From CAYXRK01 sp964467615 (GTDB lineage Bacteria > Hydrogenedentota > Hydrogenedentia > Hydrogenedentales > GCA-2746185), in assembly GCA_964467615.1 (NCBI GenBank), contig CAYXRK010000133.1, positions 1 to 13,464 of the forward strand: a DNA stretch of 13,464 nt. Direction: 5' to 3'. The translations under genes were made by a program, and so were the position numbers. Under the pieces are notes generated by a model, which was not told the origin of the DNA, ran no database searches, and saw only the letters and a list, made by a program, of their open reading frames with translations. Positions 6,778-13,464 of the stretch are shown here, in pieces. Position 1 is the stretch's first letter; each line of letters begins with the position of its first letter.

Positions 6778-7728
6778 TTACTGGCCGCGGCGCCCGGTAA
6801 ACGCAACGTCACCCATGGCGGAGGATATCGTGCCGTCCATGGAATTCGAGTCGACGGTCGCCGAGAGTTCCGCGTCCACTTGCTGCCCCTGATAATCCGC
6901 AAGCATCTTGAACGAGAGTTTCGATCCCTCGAACAGCACGTTGCTGACCTTGATGCCGTTTGCTCCGACCGCGGTCATCGTGATTGCGCCGGCCGGTGAT
7001 ACGGAAATGCTCGCGTCGATGGCCCCGTTCGGCGTATCGATGTTCAGTTTCCAATCGCCATTGAGCGGTGTCAACGGCACGCGCTTGCCCTGTGCCGGAG
7101 CGTCTCCCAATTCGGTGTGAAAGTTCCCCTCGATAGCATCGCCGGAGATGGTCCCGGTGAAGGTCGCGGTGATCGCCTGTCCGTCATACTCGGTATCGAG
7201 CGAGAACGACAACTTTTCGTCGTCCATCTTCACATCCTTGAGCGTGATTTCCGTATCGTTCGATTTCATCACGCCGGACGAATCCTCTCGCAAGACCAGC
7301 TTGTTGTTTAAGGCGCCCGCGGGAGTCTGGACTTCGAGGTCCCATACTCCGTTCGCGGGCACTTTTCTCGTGACGATCGCGAAAGCTTCGCCCAGATCGG
7401 TATGGAAGGTCCCGCGTATCACGGCGCCGTCAAACATCCCATCAAATTCGGCGACGAGTTTCTCGCCTTCATATTCGACGTTCGTTTTGAACGTTACTTT
7501 GCCCTGATCGAGCGCGACCGTGCCGAGGAGCACGGGAGCGCCAAGAAACATCACTGATCCTTCACCGTTTTCACCGATGGTGAGCTCAACCTGCATGGGC
7601 CCGGCGGGAGAATCGAGCTCCATGGACCATACGCCGGAGAGCTCGTGGGCGAACGCGGTGTTCGAGAGAATCGCGAGTGCTCCCGCGGCCAGGGCGTAAC
7701 GTCCGGCCCTAAAGACGAAGACTTTCAT
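6778..7728 (-). CDS. Secreted protein of three tandem beta-rich repeats, function unknown
   Basis: This 316-residue protein begins with a Sec signal peptide (hydrophobic 11-22, probable cut after AFA at 27). The rest is three repeats of about 90 residues: 32-122, 127-216 and 224-314. Each opens with G-V/D-W-x-(L/M)-x-(L/V/I)-(D/Q)-(S/T)-P-x-G, has a central K-(L/V)-(S/T)-F segment followed by (E/D)-Y-(E/D/Q)-G, and the first two close with G-x-F-H-T-(D/E)-L-G. Alternating hydrophobic residues suggest beta-strands, perhaps a lipocalin-like or lipid/ligand-binding fold (inference). There are no cysteines or catalytic motifs. ATG is the start, with AAGGGAG 12 bases upstream, a slightly long spacing. 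It lies 60 bases downstream of the sulfatase gene on the same strand and may be co-transcribed. Confidence 0.85.
   Translation of the reverse strand: MKVFVFRAGRYALAAGALAILSNTAFAHELSGVWSMELDSPAGPMQVELTIGENGEGSVMFLGAPVLLGTVALDQGKVTFKTNVEYEGEKLVAEFDGMFDGAVIRGTFHTDLGEAFAIVTRKVPANGVWDLEVQTPAGALNNKLVLREDSSGVMKSNDTEITLKDVKMDDEKLSFSLDTEYDGQAITATFTGTISGDAIEGNFHTELGDAPAQGKRVPLTPLNGDWKLNIDTPNGAIDASISVSPAGAITMTAVGANGIKVSNVLFEGSKLSFKMLADYQGQQVDAELSATVDSNSMDGTISSAMGDVAFTGRRGQ
6787..7635 (-). repeat. Three in-frame internal repeats within the secreted protein gene
   Basis: Repeat one is at 7635-7363, repeat two at 7350-7081 and repeat three at 7059-6787. The similarity is clear in protein (GVWSMELDSPAG, GVWDLEVQTPAG, GDWKLNIDTPNG) but not striking in DNA. 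This indicates an old triplication rather than an unstable nucleotide repeat. Repeat three has lost the FHT-LG motif near its end (it reads ISSAMGD). Confidence 0.8.
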
Positions 7729-7788
7729 GATTGCTTTAGACTCCCTTTGTTTGATTTGGACGCGCCGTTAAGCATACACGGTCGGGTC

Positions 7789-9255
7789 TTAACGGCCGGC
7801 CAACGGCGACCAATTGGGTTCGCGTGAGCAGCCCAGCGCGTCTAGTTCCTTATTCAACCGTGCATCGAGTTCCCGAAAGAGGGCTTTGGTCTCCGGCGGT
7901 ACGTCCGTTCCGAGGATGCGCTGTTCGACATTACCCGCCTGGGTCGTCGTATAGAACTCTCCGACCAGATTGTTCGTTTCGCCGGGGTCCTGCTCGAGGT
8001 CGTACAACTCGTATCGGTCGAAGATACCATGATAACGCATCAGCTTATAGCGGTCGGTGCGCAAACCGAGGACCGTCGGCGTCTGTGGAAAAGCGCGCTC
8101 CCAAAAGTACGTGTACACAAACGCGTCTCGCCAAGCGGCGCGAGTACCATTCAACATTCCGAAGAACGATCTCCCTTGCATCGTCGGCGGGACCGCCACG
8201 CCCGCGGCCTCGAGAAACGTCGGGCCAAAATCGACATTGAGGACCATTTCATCCCGGCTGTTCCCCGCGGGCAACAACTCCGGACAATGCACGATCAGCG
8301 GCGTCCGTATCGAGGCTTCGTACATCGTGCGCTTGTCGATCAATCCATGCTCGCCGAACTGGAACCCGTTGTCCGACGTGAATACGAGCAAGGTCGAATC
8401 GAGCAGCCCTTGGCCCTTGAGGGCGGCTACGATCTTGCCGACGCTATCGTCGACCGCCCGCAGCGTCTCGGCGTACTTGCGCACGAAGACGTCGAAATCG
8501 ACCGTCTTATTGTAAAGTCCGTCGACCCCGTGCCAACTGTTTCGTTGCTTCCGGACCCAATCGGGTTTTCCGCGGTAGTTCTCCTCTGTGTCGGCCATCG
8601 TCCCGGGGCGTGGCCAAGTCTTGCCCTCGTAACTGCCAAGGTGCCGCTCAGCCGGCACGAAGTCGGCGTGCACCGCTTTGTGCGACACGTACAGGAAGAA
8701 CGGCTTCTCGTGTTGCCGCTCGAGGAACTCCACGGCGAAACTGGTGATCTGATCGGGATTGTAGCCAGTGGTTTGTGTCTGTTTCCCGTCGACGTTGAAT
8801 GTTTGATTGGTGTAGAGCCCTTGGCCGCGAAACGAAACCCATCGATCGAAGCCCGGCCGCGGCGCGTCCGTTTCGCCGCCCATGTGCCATTTGCCGATAA
8901 AGGCCGTTTCGTAACCGGCGCCCTGCAGCAGAGAAGGAAATATCGGCGTCGCGGGGTCAAGCGGCGTGCTGTTATCGAGCACGCGATGGGTGTGCGCCCA
9001 TTGTCCCGTAAGAATCGATGCTCGGCTCGGCGAGCAGAGCGACGTGGTTACGAAACTGTTCTTGAACAACGTGCCGTTCTTGGCCAACGCGTCAAGATGG
9101 GGCGTCTCGAAAAATAGATTCAATACCCCCAAGGCGTCGTAGCGCATGTCGTCGACAAGAATGAAGACGATGTTGCGCGGCGCGGCGCGGGCAGACTCAA
9201 GCGCCCCAAAGATCAGCAGAGCAGCAGCCAGAGAAACGCGCCATCGACGAAGCAC
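7789..9255 (-). CDS. Secreted formylglycine-dependent sulfatase
   Basis: This 488-residue protein has a Sec signal peptide (about 1-24, cut near ARA-AP) and a full sulfatase domain. Metal ligands D35-D36 lie in FILVDDMRYD. The signature CSPSRASILTG (74-84) has C74, to be converted to formylglycine, and R78. GKWHMG supplies K122 and H124, H192 lies in SHKAVH, and D295-N296 in FTSDNGFQFGEHG are further metal ligands. The C-terminal part has the usual YELYDLEQDPGETNNL. Family relatives remove sulfate from sugars or polysaccharides; the substrate cannot be told, though the layout resembles iduronate/N-acetylglucosamine-6-sulfatase-like enzymes. The activating formylglycine-generating enzyme is not in the window. 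The GTG start has AGGGGG 9 bases upstream, overlapping the stop codon of the preceding DUF3500 gene. Confidence 0.93.
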   Translation of the reverse strand: MLRRWRVSLAAALLIFGALESARAAPRNIVFILVDDMRYDALGVLNLFFETPHLDALAKNGTLFKNSFVTTSLCSPSRASILTGQWAHTHRVLDNSTPLDPATPIFPSLLQGAGYETAFIGKWHMGGETDAPRPGFDRWVSFRGQGLYTNQTFNVDGKQTQTTGYNPDQITSFAVEFLERQHEKPFFLYVSHKAVHADFVPAERHLGSYEGKTWPRPGTMADTEENYRGKPDWVRKQRNSWHGVDGLYNKTVDFDVFVRKYAETLRAVDDSVGKIVAALKGQGLLDSTLLVFTSDNGFQFGEHGLIDKRTMYEASIRTPLIVHCPELLPAGNSRDEMVLNVDFGPTFLEAAGVAVPPTMQGRSFFGMLNGTRAAWRDAFVYTYFWERAFPQTPTVLGLRTDRYKLMRYHGIFDRYELYDLEQDPGETNNLVGEFYTTTQAGNVEQRILGTDVPPETKALFRELDARLNKELDALGCSREPNWSPLAGR

Positions 9256-9262
9256 GGCGGAG

Positions 9263-9271
9263 CACCCCCTA
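9263..9271 (-). promoter_or_regulatory. Overlapping stop codon and Shine-Dalgarno site, DUF3500 to sulfatase
   Basis: The minus strand reads TAGGGGGTG. The TAG stop of the DUF3500 gene (9271-9269) is part of the AGGGGG ribosome site serving the sulfatase GTG start at 9255. Ribosomes ending the first gene could re-start on the second. Confidence 0.6.
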
Positions 9272-10321
9272 TTCGTGCGGAATCGAGTTGTAGTGTTCCG
9301 CTAGGAGGTCCCGGCCGAAGTCGCCGCTCCTGTCCCGCCAGATCGTGTGTACATGATTGGGCGTAAGGGCTACGGCGCAATACTCGATGAGAAACTCCGG
9401 GCCTTGCACGCGGTAATAGTTGCGTTCACCTGGCGTGGTGGCGCCGATCCACGCGAAGTAGACGTTTTCCCATCCCCCCTTTTCGACCTTGTCGCGCCGC
9501 GACCATTGCACGTCGGGGGGCACGGTCGAGACATATTCCTCGACGAGGTCGCGCAGAGCTTTCCGCTGGTTGGCATCGAGCGCGGAGAACGCGATGCCTT
9601 CCGGCGGCCCGTCAAACTCGATCTGGCGCTTGTCCCCGCTGAACATGTCGCGCGGCATTTCATCGGCGATGATCGCCTTCGCGCGTAGCTCGGCATTGAG
9701 CGACTCCATCAGCTTGCGCGCGATCAGGTCCTCGTTTCGGAGGATATGAAGGCCGGCGCGCGGCCCTTCCGAGATGACGTGTGGCTCCGCGCCGAAGAAC
9801 GACGGAGCGGCCACGTACAGCTTCCCCTGCGAGACGGTAAAACTGATCGCGAGATGGTGTCCGTGAATTCGCCAGGCCCAAGTCCCGTCCGGCGTAGGGT
9901 CGCCAAAGATCGCGAGGCTGTATTTGTCGGTGCCGTGCATATTGTTGGCGCGGCCGCCCCGCGCGAGGTTGGTCTCGACCAGAAAGTCGTCCAACTCGAT
10001 AATGCCCTTCCCCTTCTCGTAACCCTTGGCGCTGAGGCTCGCGCTCAATAGGGCATGGAATAACTCTTGTTGGTCAGCGCGCATTTCGGCCTGACGCAGA
10101 CCGGTAAGCGGAAAGGGCGCGGTGCGGAACTCGAGCCGTTGTTCGGCGTCCAAGGCGAATACGCAGGCGGCGCGTTGCTCGGTCGACAGCGCCGCGACAA
10201 AGTTTTTCGCCGCGGCCGCCATGAGCGCGGGCGTCTCGCCTTCGGAAACGGCGGCGCGCGTTTGTAACAAACCAACGAAGACAATCGTCGATGCGACGAT
10301 AAACGCAAGAAAAACACGCAT
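9269..10321 (-). CDS. DUF3500 family secreted protein
   Basis: From ATG at 10321 this gives 350 residues. Features that I associate with DUF3500 are W-A-W-R-I-H-G-H-H-L (148-157), PSFFGAEPHV (173-182), ALDANQRKALRDLVEEYV (247-264), and a C-terminal block NHVHTIWRDRSGDFGRDLL (322-340) with H323, H325, R329 and D334. The conserved histidines could bind metal, but the family's function is not established. Residues 1-23 look like a signal peptide (FLAFIVASTIVFVGLL). The frame extends to a possible start at 10363, but GGGAGG 6 bases before 10321 and the signal peptide starting there favour the shorter form. It is probably translationally coupled to the sulfatase, 13 bases downstream, so the two may act on the same exported or extracellular substrate (inference). 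Confidence 0.85.
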   Translation of the reverse strand: MRVFLAFIVASTIVFVGLLQTRAAVSEGETPALMAAAAKNFVAALSTEQRAACVFALDAEQRLEFRTAPFPLTGLRQAEMRADQQELFHALLSASLSAKGYEKGKGIIELDDFLVETNLARGGRANNMHGTDKYSLAIFGDPTPDGTWAWRIHGHHLAISFTVSQGKLYVAAPSFFGAEPHVISEGPRAGLHILRNEDLIARKLMESLNAELRAKAIIADEMPRDMFSGDKRQIEFDGPPEGIAFSALDANQRKALRDLVEEYVSTVPPDVQWSRRDKVEKGGWENVYFAWIGATTPGERNYYRVQGPEFLIEYCAVALTPNHVHTIWRDRSGDFGRDLLAEHYNSIPHE

Positions 10322-10325
10322 GGGG

Positions 10326-10333
10326 CCCCTCCC
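10326..10333 (-). promoter_or_regulatory. Shine-Dalgarno site that sets the DUF3500 start
   Basis: GGGAGGGG lies immediately upstream of ATG 10321, with CCCC between them. The upstream alternative at 10363 has no comparable site and would place 14 extra polar residues before the signal peptide. Confidence 0.6.
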
Positions 10334-10391
10334 GGCATTCGCACACGGCGGTTGTTGTAACACAGTTCGGCATGGCGCTCAAGAACTATCG

Positions 10392-10438
10392 CCAAAAACG
10401 AACGCCGCCTTCGGGCCAGAGCGAGGCCAAGGGCGGCG
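10392..10438 (-). terminator. Rho-independent terminator after the cytochrome/monooxygenase-like gene
   Basis: On the minus strand, CGCCGCCCTT (10438-10429) pairs with AAGGCGGCG (10411-10403) with one bulged base. An inner GGCC/GGCC pair (10428-10425 with 10417-10414) closes a seven-base loop. The stem is followed by TTCGTTTTTGG. It starts 21 bases after the TAG stop at 10461-10459, so it probably separates this gene from the DUF3500-sulfatase transcript. Confidence 0.7.
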
Positions 10439-10458
10439 GAATGAGAACGGACTGCTAA

Positions 10459-12102
10459 CTACTTGATCGAGTAGTCGATCCAATTTTCGAGCAGCTCTCC
10501 TCCGGGGCCCGCCGGAACGTCGGCGCTTGCGTCCGGGTTCTTCGCGTTCATGGTCGTGTTGTCATATTTCGCTTTGACCGTGATGACCGTACCCTTCGGC
10601 GCTTCCAACGGCGCCGCGAGCTGATAACTGAAGTTCAACATCGGGTCCCAATGCGCGATGTTTAGAAGTTCCTTTTCGTCGCCGGCGGGCAGCTTAGCGG
10701 TAACGATCACGCTCTTACCTCGTTGACGCAAGACCGGCGTCACGGCATGGATGAACCCGTCCTCCGCCATGGTATATCCGGCCGAGGCGTCCTGTTCCTT
10801 GCCTGCGGGAATCGTGAACGAATCATTCGCCGCGCGCGTCGTAAGCACGGTCTTCGTCACGCCCGCCGGACGCGCCGCGAACTTGACCGCGATTTGCGAG
10901 TTGTCGTCCGTTTCTTCCCAACCCGCTTCTTTGACATAGAAAGTGCGGACCGTGATCTTCTCGCCCTTCTTCAACAAGTAGGCCGAGCCCTCCGGCCACG
11001 TCACGCTCGAGTTGCCGGGTAGGTAGCGGCCCAGCGGGCCCGCGTCAATGGAGAGCACGAGGAACGTGTCCGTCGGGCGGACCTCGGCGGCGACAATGTA
11101 CTTGTCCTCATCGAAACTCGTCTCTACAACGCGCTCGAACACGTTCTCACCGACGTCTTCCGGAATCGTGTGCGCTTCGAGCGTGAAGACGTGGTCCGGC
11201 TCGCCAATCTGCCACTCCGAAAGCTGGGCCTTCCATTCCGTCGCGCCCGGCGCGTACTTGTCCGCGATCCACTTCAGCATCACCTCTTTTTCCTTGGCGG
11301 TGAGGCGCTTACTATTGCTGAAATTCGCGGAACTTGCCGGCCACGGCGGCATCATTCCCATCTCGATGTGTTCTTTCATCTTCGCGGTCCACTTGCCGAT
11401 TTCACCGCGCGTCGTGAACGGCATTGGCGCGGCGCCCATCGGACGGTGACACTCGATGCAGCGGTTCTGGAAGATGAGTCCCACGCCTTCGCCCAATGTC
11501 GGCTGAAGTTCCGCGCCCTGCAACCACGCCGGGACGATTTCCTGTTCGCCACTCCCGCTTTCCGCGCCGCCGCCGAGATCGATCGCGCCATCAACCGGCC
11601 CCTTGCCTTCCACGTAACGGCCGCTTTGCAGCGCGAAGGCGTCCTCGCCGCGTTTCTCCAACCGGTCTAGCGCGCGCGGGAAATCTTCCGGAGTTTTGGA
11701 TTCGTTGCAGAACTGGCAGCAGCTTTCCCATCGAAGCCCAAGTTCGTTCCACACGAGGCCGCTGCCCGTCGTAATTTCGTCCGTGACCGGGCACCAAATC
11801 GTGCTCATCGACTGGACGAAATTCGCTTTCCACCGCTCCTTCTCGAACCGCTCCGCGAACTTGTCCGGCGAGGCCATGAACTTTTCCGTGCTGTCGGCTT
11901 TGCTTGATCCATACTTCACGCCATCGTGTTCCCAGGTTGGAAAGGACGGATCTGCAGGCTCGAGCGTCACCGGATCAAGATTCTCGGGTTTGTATTTTTC
12001 GGAGATGTTGACCTTGGACAGATCAACAGCGTCGGGCGGAAGCTGCGCCCGGACGCTCCCAAACGCCGTCATCAACATGGCGATCAACGCGACGCGGAAC
12101 AT
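10459..12102 (-). CDS. Secreted YHS-like / cytochrome c / copper-monooxygenase-like fusion protein
   Basis: This 547-residue protein has a Sec signal peptide (1-19, cut near VRA-Q). Residues about 53-155 resemble YHS/TRASH metal-binding modules: a Cys-free half (WEHDGVKYGSS...FMASPDKFAERF), then WCPVTDEIT with C104 and a CCQFC cluster (C128, C129, C132). Residues about 205-285 form a one-heme cytochrome c: CIECH at 215-219 with a likely axial Met in MGMMPPW (248-254). Residues about 300-525 match the peptidylglycine alpha-hydroxylating monooxygenase-like domain that often follows cytochrome c in Planctomycetes (EVRPTDTFLV, RQRGKSVIV, FSYQLAAPLEAPKGTVI, YDNTTMNAKNPD). However, the positions where I expect copper-binding His hold other residues, so this domain is probably not a copper enzyme. 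Start ATG has GAGGAG 9 bases upstream. A terminator follows the gene. Confidence 0.85.
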   Translation of the reverse strand: MFRVALIAMLMTAFGSVRAQLPPDAVDLSKVNISEKYKPENLDPVTLEPADPSFPTWEHDGVKYGSSKADSTEKFMASPDKFAERFEKERWKANFVQSMSTIWCPVTDEITTGSGLVWNELGLRWESCCQFCNESKTPEDFPRALDRLEKRGEDAFALQSGRYVEGKGPVDGAIDLGGGAESGSGEQEIVPAWLQGAELQPTLGEGVGLIFQNRCIECHRPMGAAPMPFTTRGEIGKWTAKMKEHIEMGMMPPWPASSANFSNSKRLTAKEKEVMLKWIADKYAPGATEWKAQLSEWQIGEPDHVFTLEAHTIPEDVGENVFERVVETSFDEDKYIVAAEVRPTDTFLVLSIDAGPLGRYLPGNSSVTWPEGSAYLLKKGEKITVRTFYVKEAGWEETDDNSQIAVKFAARPAGVTKTVLTTRAANDSFTIPAGKEQDASAGYTMAEDGFIHAVTPVLRQRGKSVIVTAKLPAGDEKELLNIAHWDPMLNFSYQLAAPLEAPKGTVITVKAKYDNTTMNAKNPDASADVPAGPGGELLENWIDYSIK

Positions 12103-12240
12103 GTAAATGATCTCCTCAATTACGGGTCGCTAAGGGGCGCCCAGTTACGATCCGACGCACAATAGATCGATCCATCTGAAGCACAAGCAATCACATTCTT
12201 CCAATTAAAAACCCGAAAATCAATCTGGTTCCTGCGAAGA
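12103..12240 (-). promoter_or_regulatory. Leader and probable promoter region of the cytochrome fusion gene
   Basis: The segment about 12180-12225 is distinctly AT-rich compared with the rest of the window (it contains CCAATTAAAAACCCGAAAATC on the plus strand). On the minus strand a TTGATT followed 17 bases later by AAGAAT is a weak sigma-70-like candidate. An alternative is TTGCTT, then 18 bases, then TCTATT. Neither is strong. A GAGGAG ribosome site lies at 12117-12112. No riboswitch-like structure is evident. Confidence 0.3.
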
Positions 12241-12271
12241 AGCCGCACCTGGCCCTTGGCCCGGTGCGGCT
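12241..12271 (-). terminator. Hairpin, probable terminator of the DUF1559 gene
   Basis: AGCCGCACC (12241-12249) and GGTGCGGCT (12263-12271) form a perfect nine-base stem. Inside it, GGCC/GGCC (12251-12254 with 12258-12261) can extend the stem to a three-base loop with one mismatch. It begins 22 bases after the TAA stop of the DUF1559 gene. The tract just after it (TCTTCGCAGG) is poor in U, so termination may be incomplete; a T-rich run comes only about 20-35 bases later. Confidence 0.55.
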
Positions 12272-12293
12272 GGAAACGAATCGAACCGTCTAC

Positions 12294-13271
12294 TTAAAAA
12301 AGCGTCAACAGCGAGGCTGTATACGCCACTGGGATGTTCGCCGGCGCTTCCGGAGATGGATACTTCTGGAACTCCACATGGCCGTCAAGGAATAGGACAT
12401 TCGACCCGCCGGGGATGTGGCTGAAAAGGCCCGGAATCGTCGCGATCATGTCCGCCGCGATAAATACTTCCGATTGGCCGACGGCGTTTATGCCGGGATT
12501 ATTGATGTCTGTAATGAGAAAGCGCTCGATGCCTTCGCGCAACGTATACAACGTGTTGCCGGCGCCGTTGCCGCACCCGGAAGGACAGTAGGTCGGGTTG
12601 TTGACCACCGACAGCGAGGCATCGTCGAAGTCGATGTCGTTGCGGATCATCGGCGGGATGTTGATCTCGTTTCCAACGTTTAACCCGAAAATGCCGAAGA
12701 ACGCAGCAACGAGTTGTCCGGCGAGCGGCGTGCCCGCGGGCACTTCGGGAGTGACCAGGCCGACGGCATCGCTCAGCACGGTGAATTGTGGGTCGTCACT
12801 TACCTTGTCGAACACGTATCCCAAATAGAGATAGCTATCCGCAGTACGCGCGACGCCGCGATCACTCTGCGAACAATGAAACATCAAGTCGTTCTCATTC
12901 GTGACCGGGTTAAGCATATCGTCTTGCGAGAACCCCGAATCGGACGGACACACGACCACGCTCAGGTCCGGCAGATAATCGGGATAGATCTCGTCGATGC
13001 CGACGAAAAAAGTGGCGGTGAGCGCGTCGGTACCGGTAGGAAGATAGTTACCATTTCCGTCTACGGCGGTGCAGTCCACCTGCTCGTCGAAGTACGCCGA
13101 GAATGGGGGATACTTTTCGCCGCGCGCCTCGTTCGCATACATCTTGAGCGCAAGGCCGACTTGCTTCAGATTGTTCGCGCAACTCGCGCGGCGGGCGGCC
13201 TCGCGCGCCCGAGCCAATGCCGGCAGCAGAATGGCCGCCGCAAGCAGGAAACGGAAAATGGGGGGTCGCAT
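12294..13271 (-). CDS. DUF1559 family pseudopilin-like protein without the usual prepilin signal
   Basis: From ATG 13271 the product is 325 residues. Residues 12-50 (AAILLPALARAREAARRASC, then NNLKQVGLALKMYANE) are the hallmark of DUF1559 proteins from Planctomycetes, Lentisphaerae and Hydrogenedentes. The C-terminal HIPGGSNVLFLDGHVEF (285-301) is the H-Xn-DG motif. Such proteins normally begin with a GFTLIELLVVIAI prepilin segment cut by prepilin peptidase. Here only MRPPIFRFLL precedes the AAILLPALARA segment, so the GFTLIE site is missing. A TTG at 13304 in the same frame would add MTIATLSIFAG, again without the motif, and an in-frame TGA lies further upstream. Neither start has a good ribosome site. 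It may still insert in or cross the membrane by its hydrophobic start (inference). A hairpin follows the stop. Confidence 0.8.
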   Translation of the reverse strand: MRPPIFRFLLAAAILLPALARAREAARRASCANNLKQVGLALKMYANEARGEKYPPFSAYFDEQVDCTAVDGNGNYLPTGTDALTATFFVGIDEIYPDYLPDLSVVVCPSDSGFSQDDMLNPVTNENDLMFHCSQSDRGVARTADSYLYLGYVFDKVSDDPQFTVLSDAVGLVTPEVPAGTPLAGQLVAAFFGIFGLNVGNEINIPPMIRNDIDFDDASLSVVNNPTYCPSGCGNGAGNTLYTLREGIERFLITDINNPGINAVGQSEVFIAADMIATIPGLFSHIPGGSNVLFLDGHVEFQKYPSPEAPANIPVAYTASLLTLF

Positions 13272-13304
13272 GCCCGCAAAGATAGATAAGGTGGCGATGG
13301 TCAA

Positions 13305-13464
13305 CCTTTGCCCGGCAATCCTTCAATGTATGCGGGGGTTTCCATCCTGTAACCACGGTTAATCCTTGCTTTTATCCCGTGCATCATCCGGGTACGACAT
13401 GGCATGGACTTCGCTTTTCCAAAGGGCTTCACCCACGCAACGGACCTCCTGGGGTACCGTCCAA
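13305..13464. other. Right-edge region with ambiguous open frames, possibly a gene end
   Basis: Upstream of the DUF1559 gene, two minus-strand frames are open from the window edge. One ends at TAA 13361-13359 and shows 34 residues (WTVPQEVRCVGEALWKSEVH...). The other ends at TGA 13303-13301 and shows about 53 residues (GRYPRRSVAWVKPFGKAKSM...). Neither shows a recognised motif, and their third-position GC contents are similar, so I cannot choose between them. The region must also carry the promoter of the DUF1559 gene, but no clear -35/-10 pair is visible. Confidence 0.25.

Noticed and set aside
8029..9117. Plus-strand open frame of 362 residues inside the sulfatase gene
   Set aside because: The minus strand encodes a complete sulfatase with signature motifs; the plus frame is its shadow.
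1..13464. CRISPR array, tRNA, rRNA, insertion sequence or phage attachment site
   Set aside because: I saw no regularly spaced repeats, no tRNA or rRNA-like sequence, and no transposase or integrase coding region with flanking inverted repeats on either strand.

Overview
This 13.5 kb window is GC-rich bacterial DNA with closely packed genes and frequent GTG/TTG starts. Three things point to a Planctomycetes-Verrucomicrobia-Chlamydiae-like or Hydrogenedentes/Lentisphaerae-like bacterium: a DUF1559 protein of the 'LLPALARAREAARRASC' type, a formylglycine sulfatase beside a DUF3500 protein, and a cytochrome c fused to a planctomycete-type monooxygenase-like domain. This placement is inferred from gene families. 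There is no rRNA or other marker gene in the window.

Left part (1-1832). The 3' end of an unidentified plus-strand gene overlaps, tail to tail, a minus-strand stand-alone ABC ATPase of the ModF/PhrA-like type (TTG start). A divergent gene for a small three-helix membrane protein of unknown function follows, with a basic, glycine-rich tail.

Centre (1833-6771, plus strand). Four closely spaced signalling genes all start with GTG: a PAS histidine kinase, a receiver-HD-GYP response regulator (predicted c-di-GMP phosphodiesterase), and two tandem receiver-HDOD proteins that are paralogues of each other. Only the HD-GYP protein has a normal phospho-accepting Asp. Both HDOD proteins have Glu at that position. 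This suggests a phosphorelay with one phosphorylatable output and two receivers fixed in, or independent of, a phosphorylated-like state. It is the most interesting system in the window.

Right part (6778-13304, minus strand). All genes encode proteins that are predicted to be exported or have an N-terminal hydrophobic segment. In transcription order they are: a DUF1559 protein whose usual prepilin signal is missing; a hairpin terminator candidate; a secreted protein joining YHS/TRASH-like Cys modules, a one-heme cytochrome c and a peptidylglycine-monooxygenase-like domain that has lost its copper-binding histidines; a clear intrinsic terminator; a DUF3500 protein and a sulfatase that appear translationally coupled; and a secreted protein made of three tandem repeats of about 90 residues. 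The last 160 bases hold only ambiguous short open frames that run off the window.
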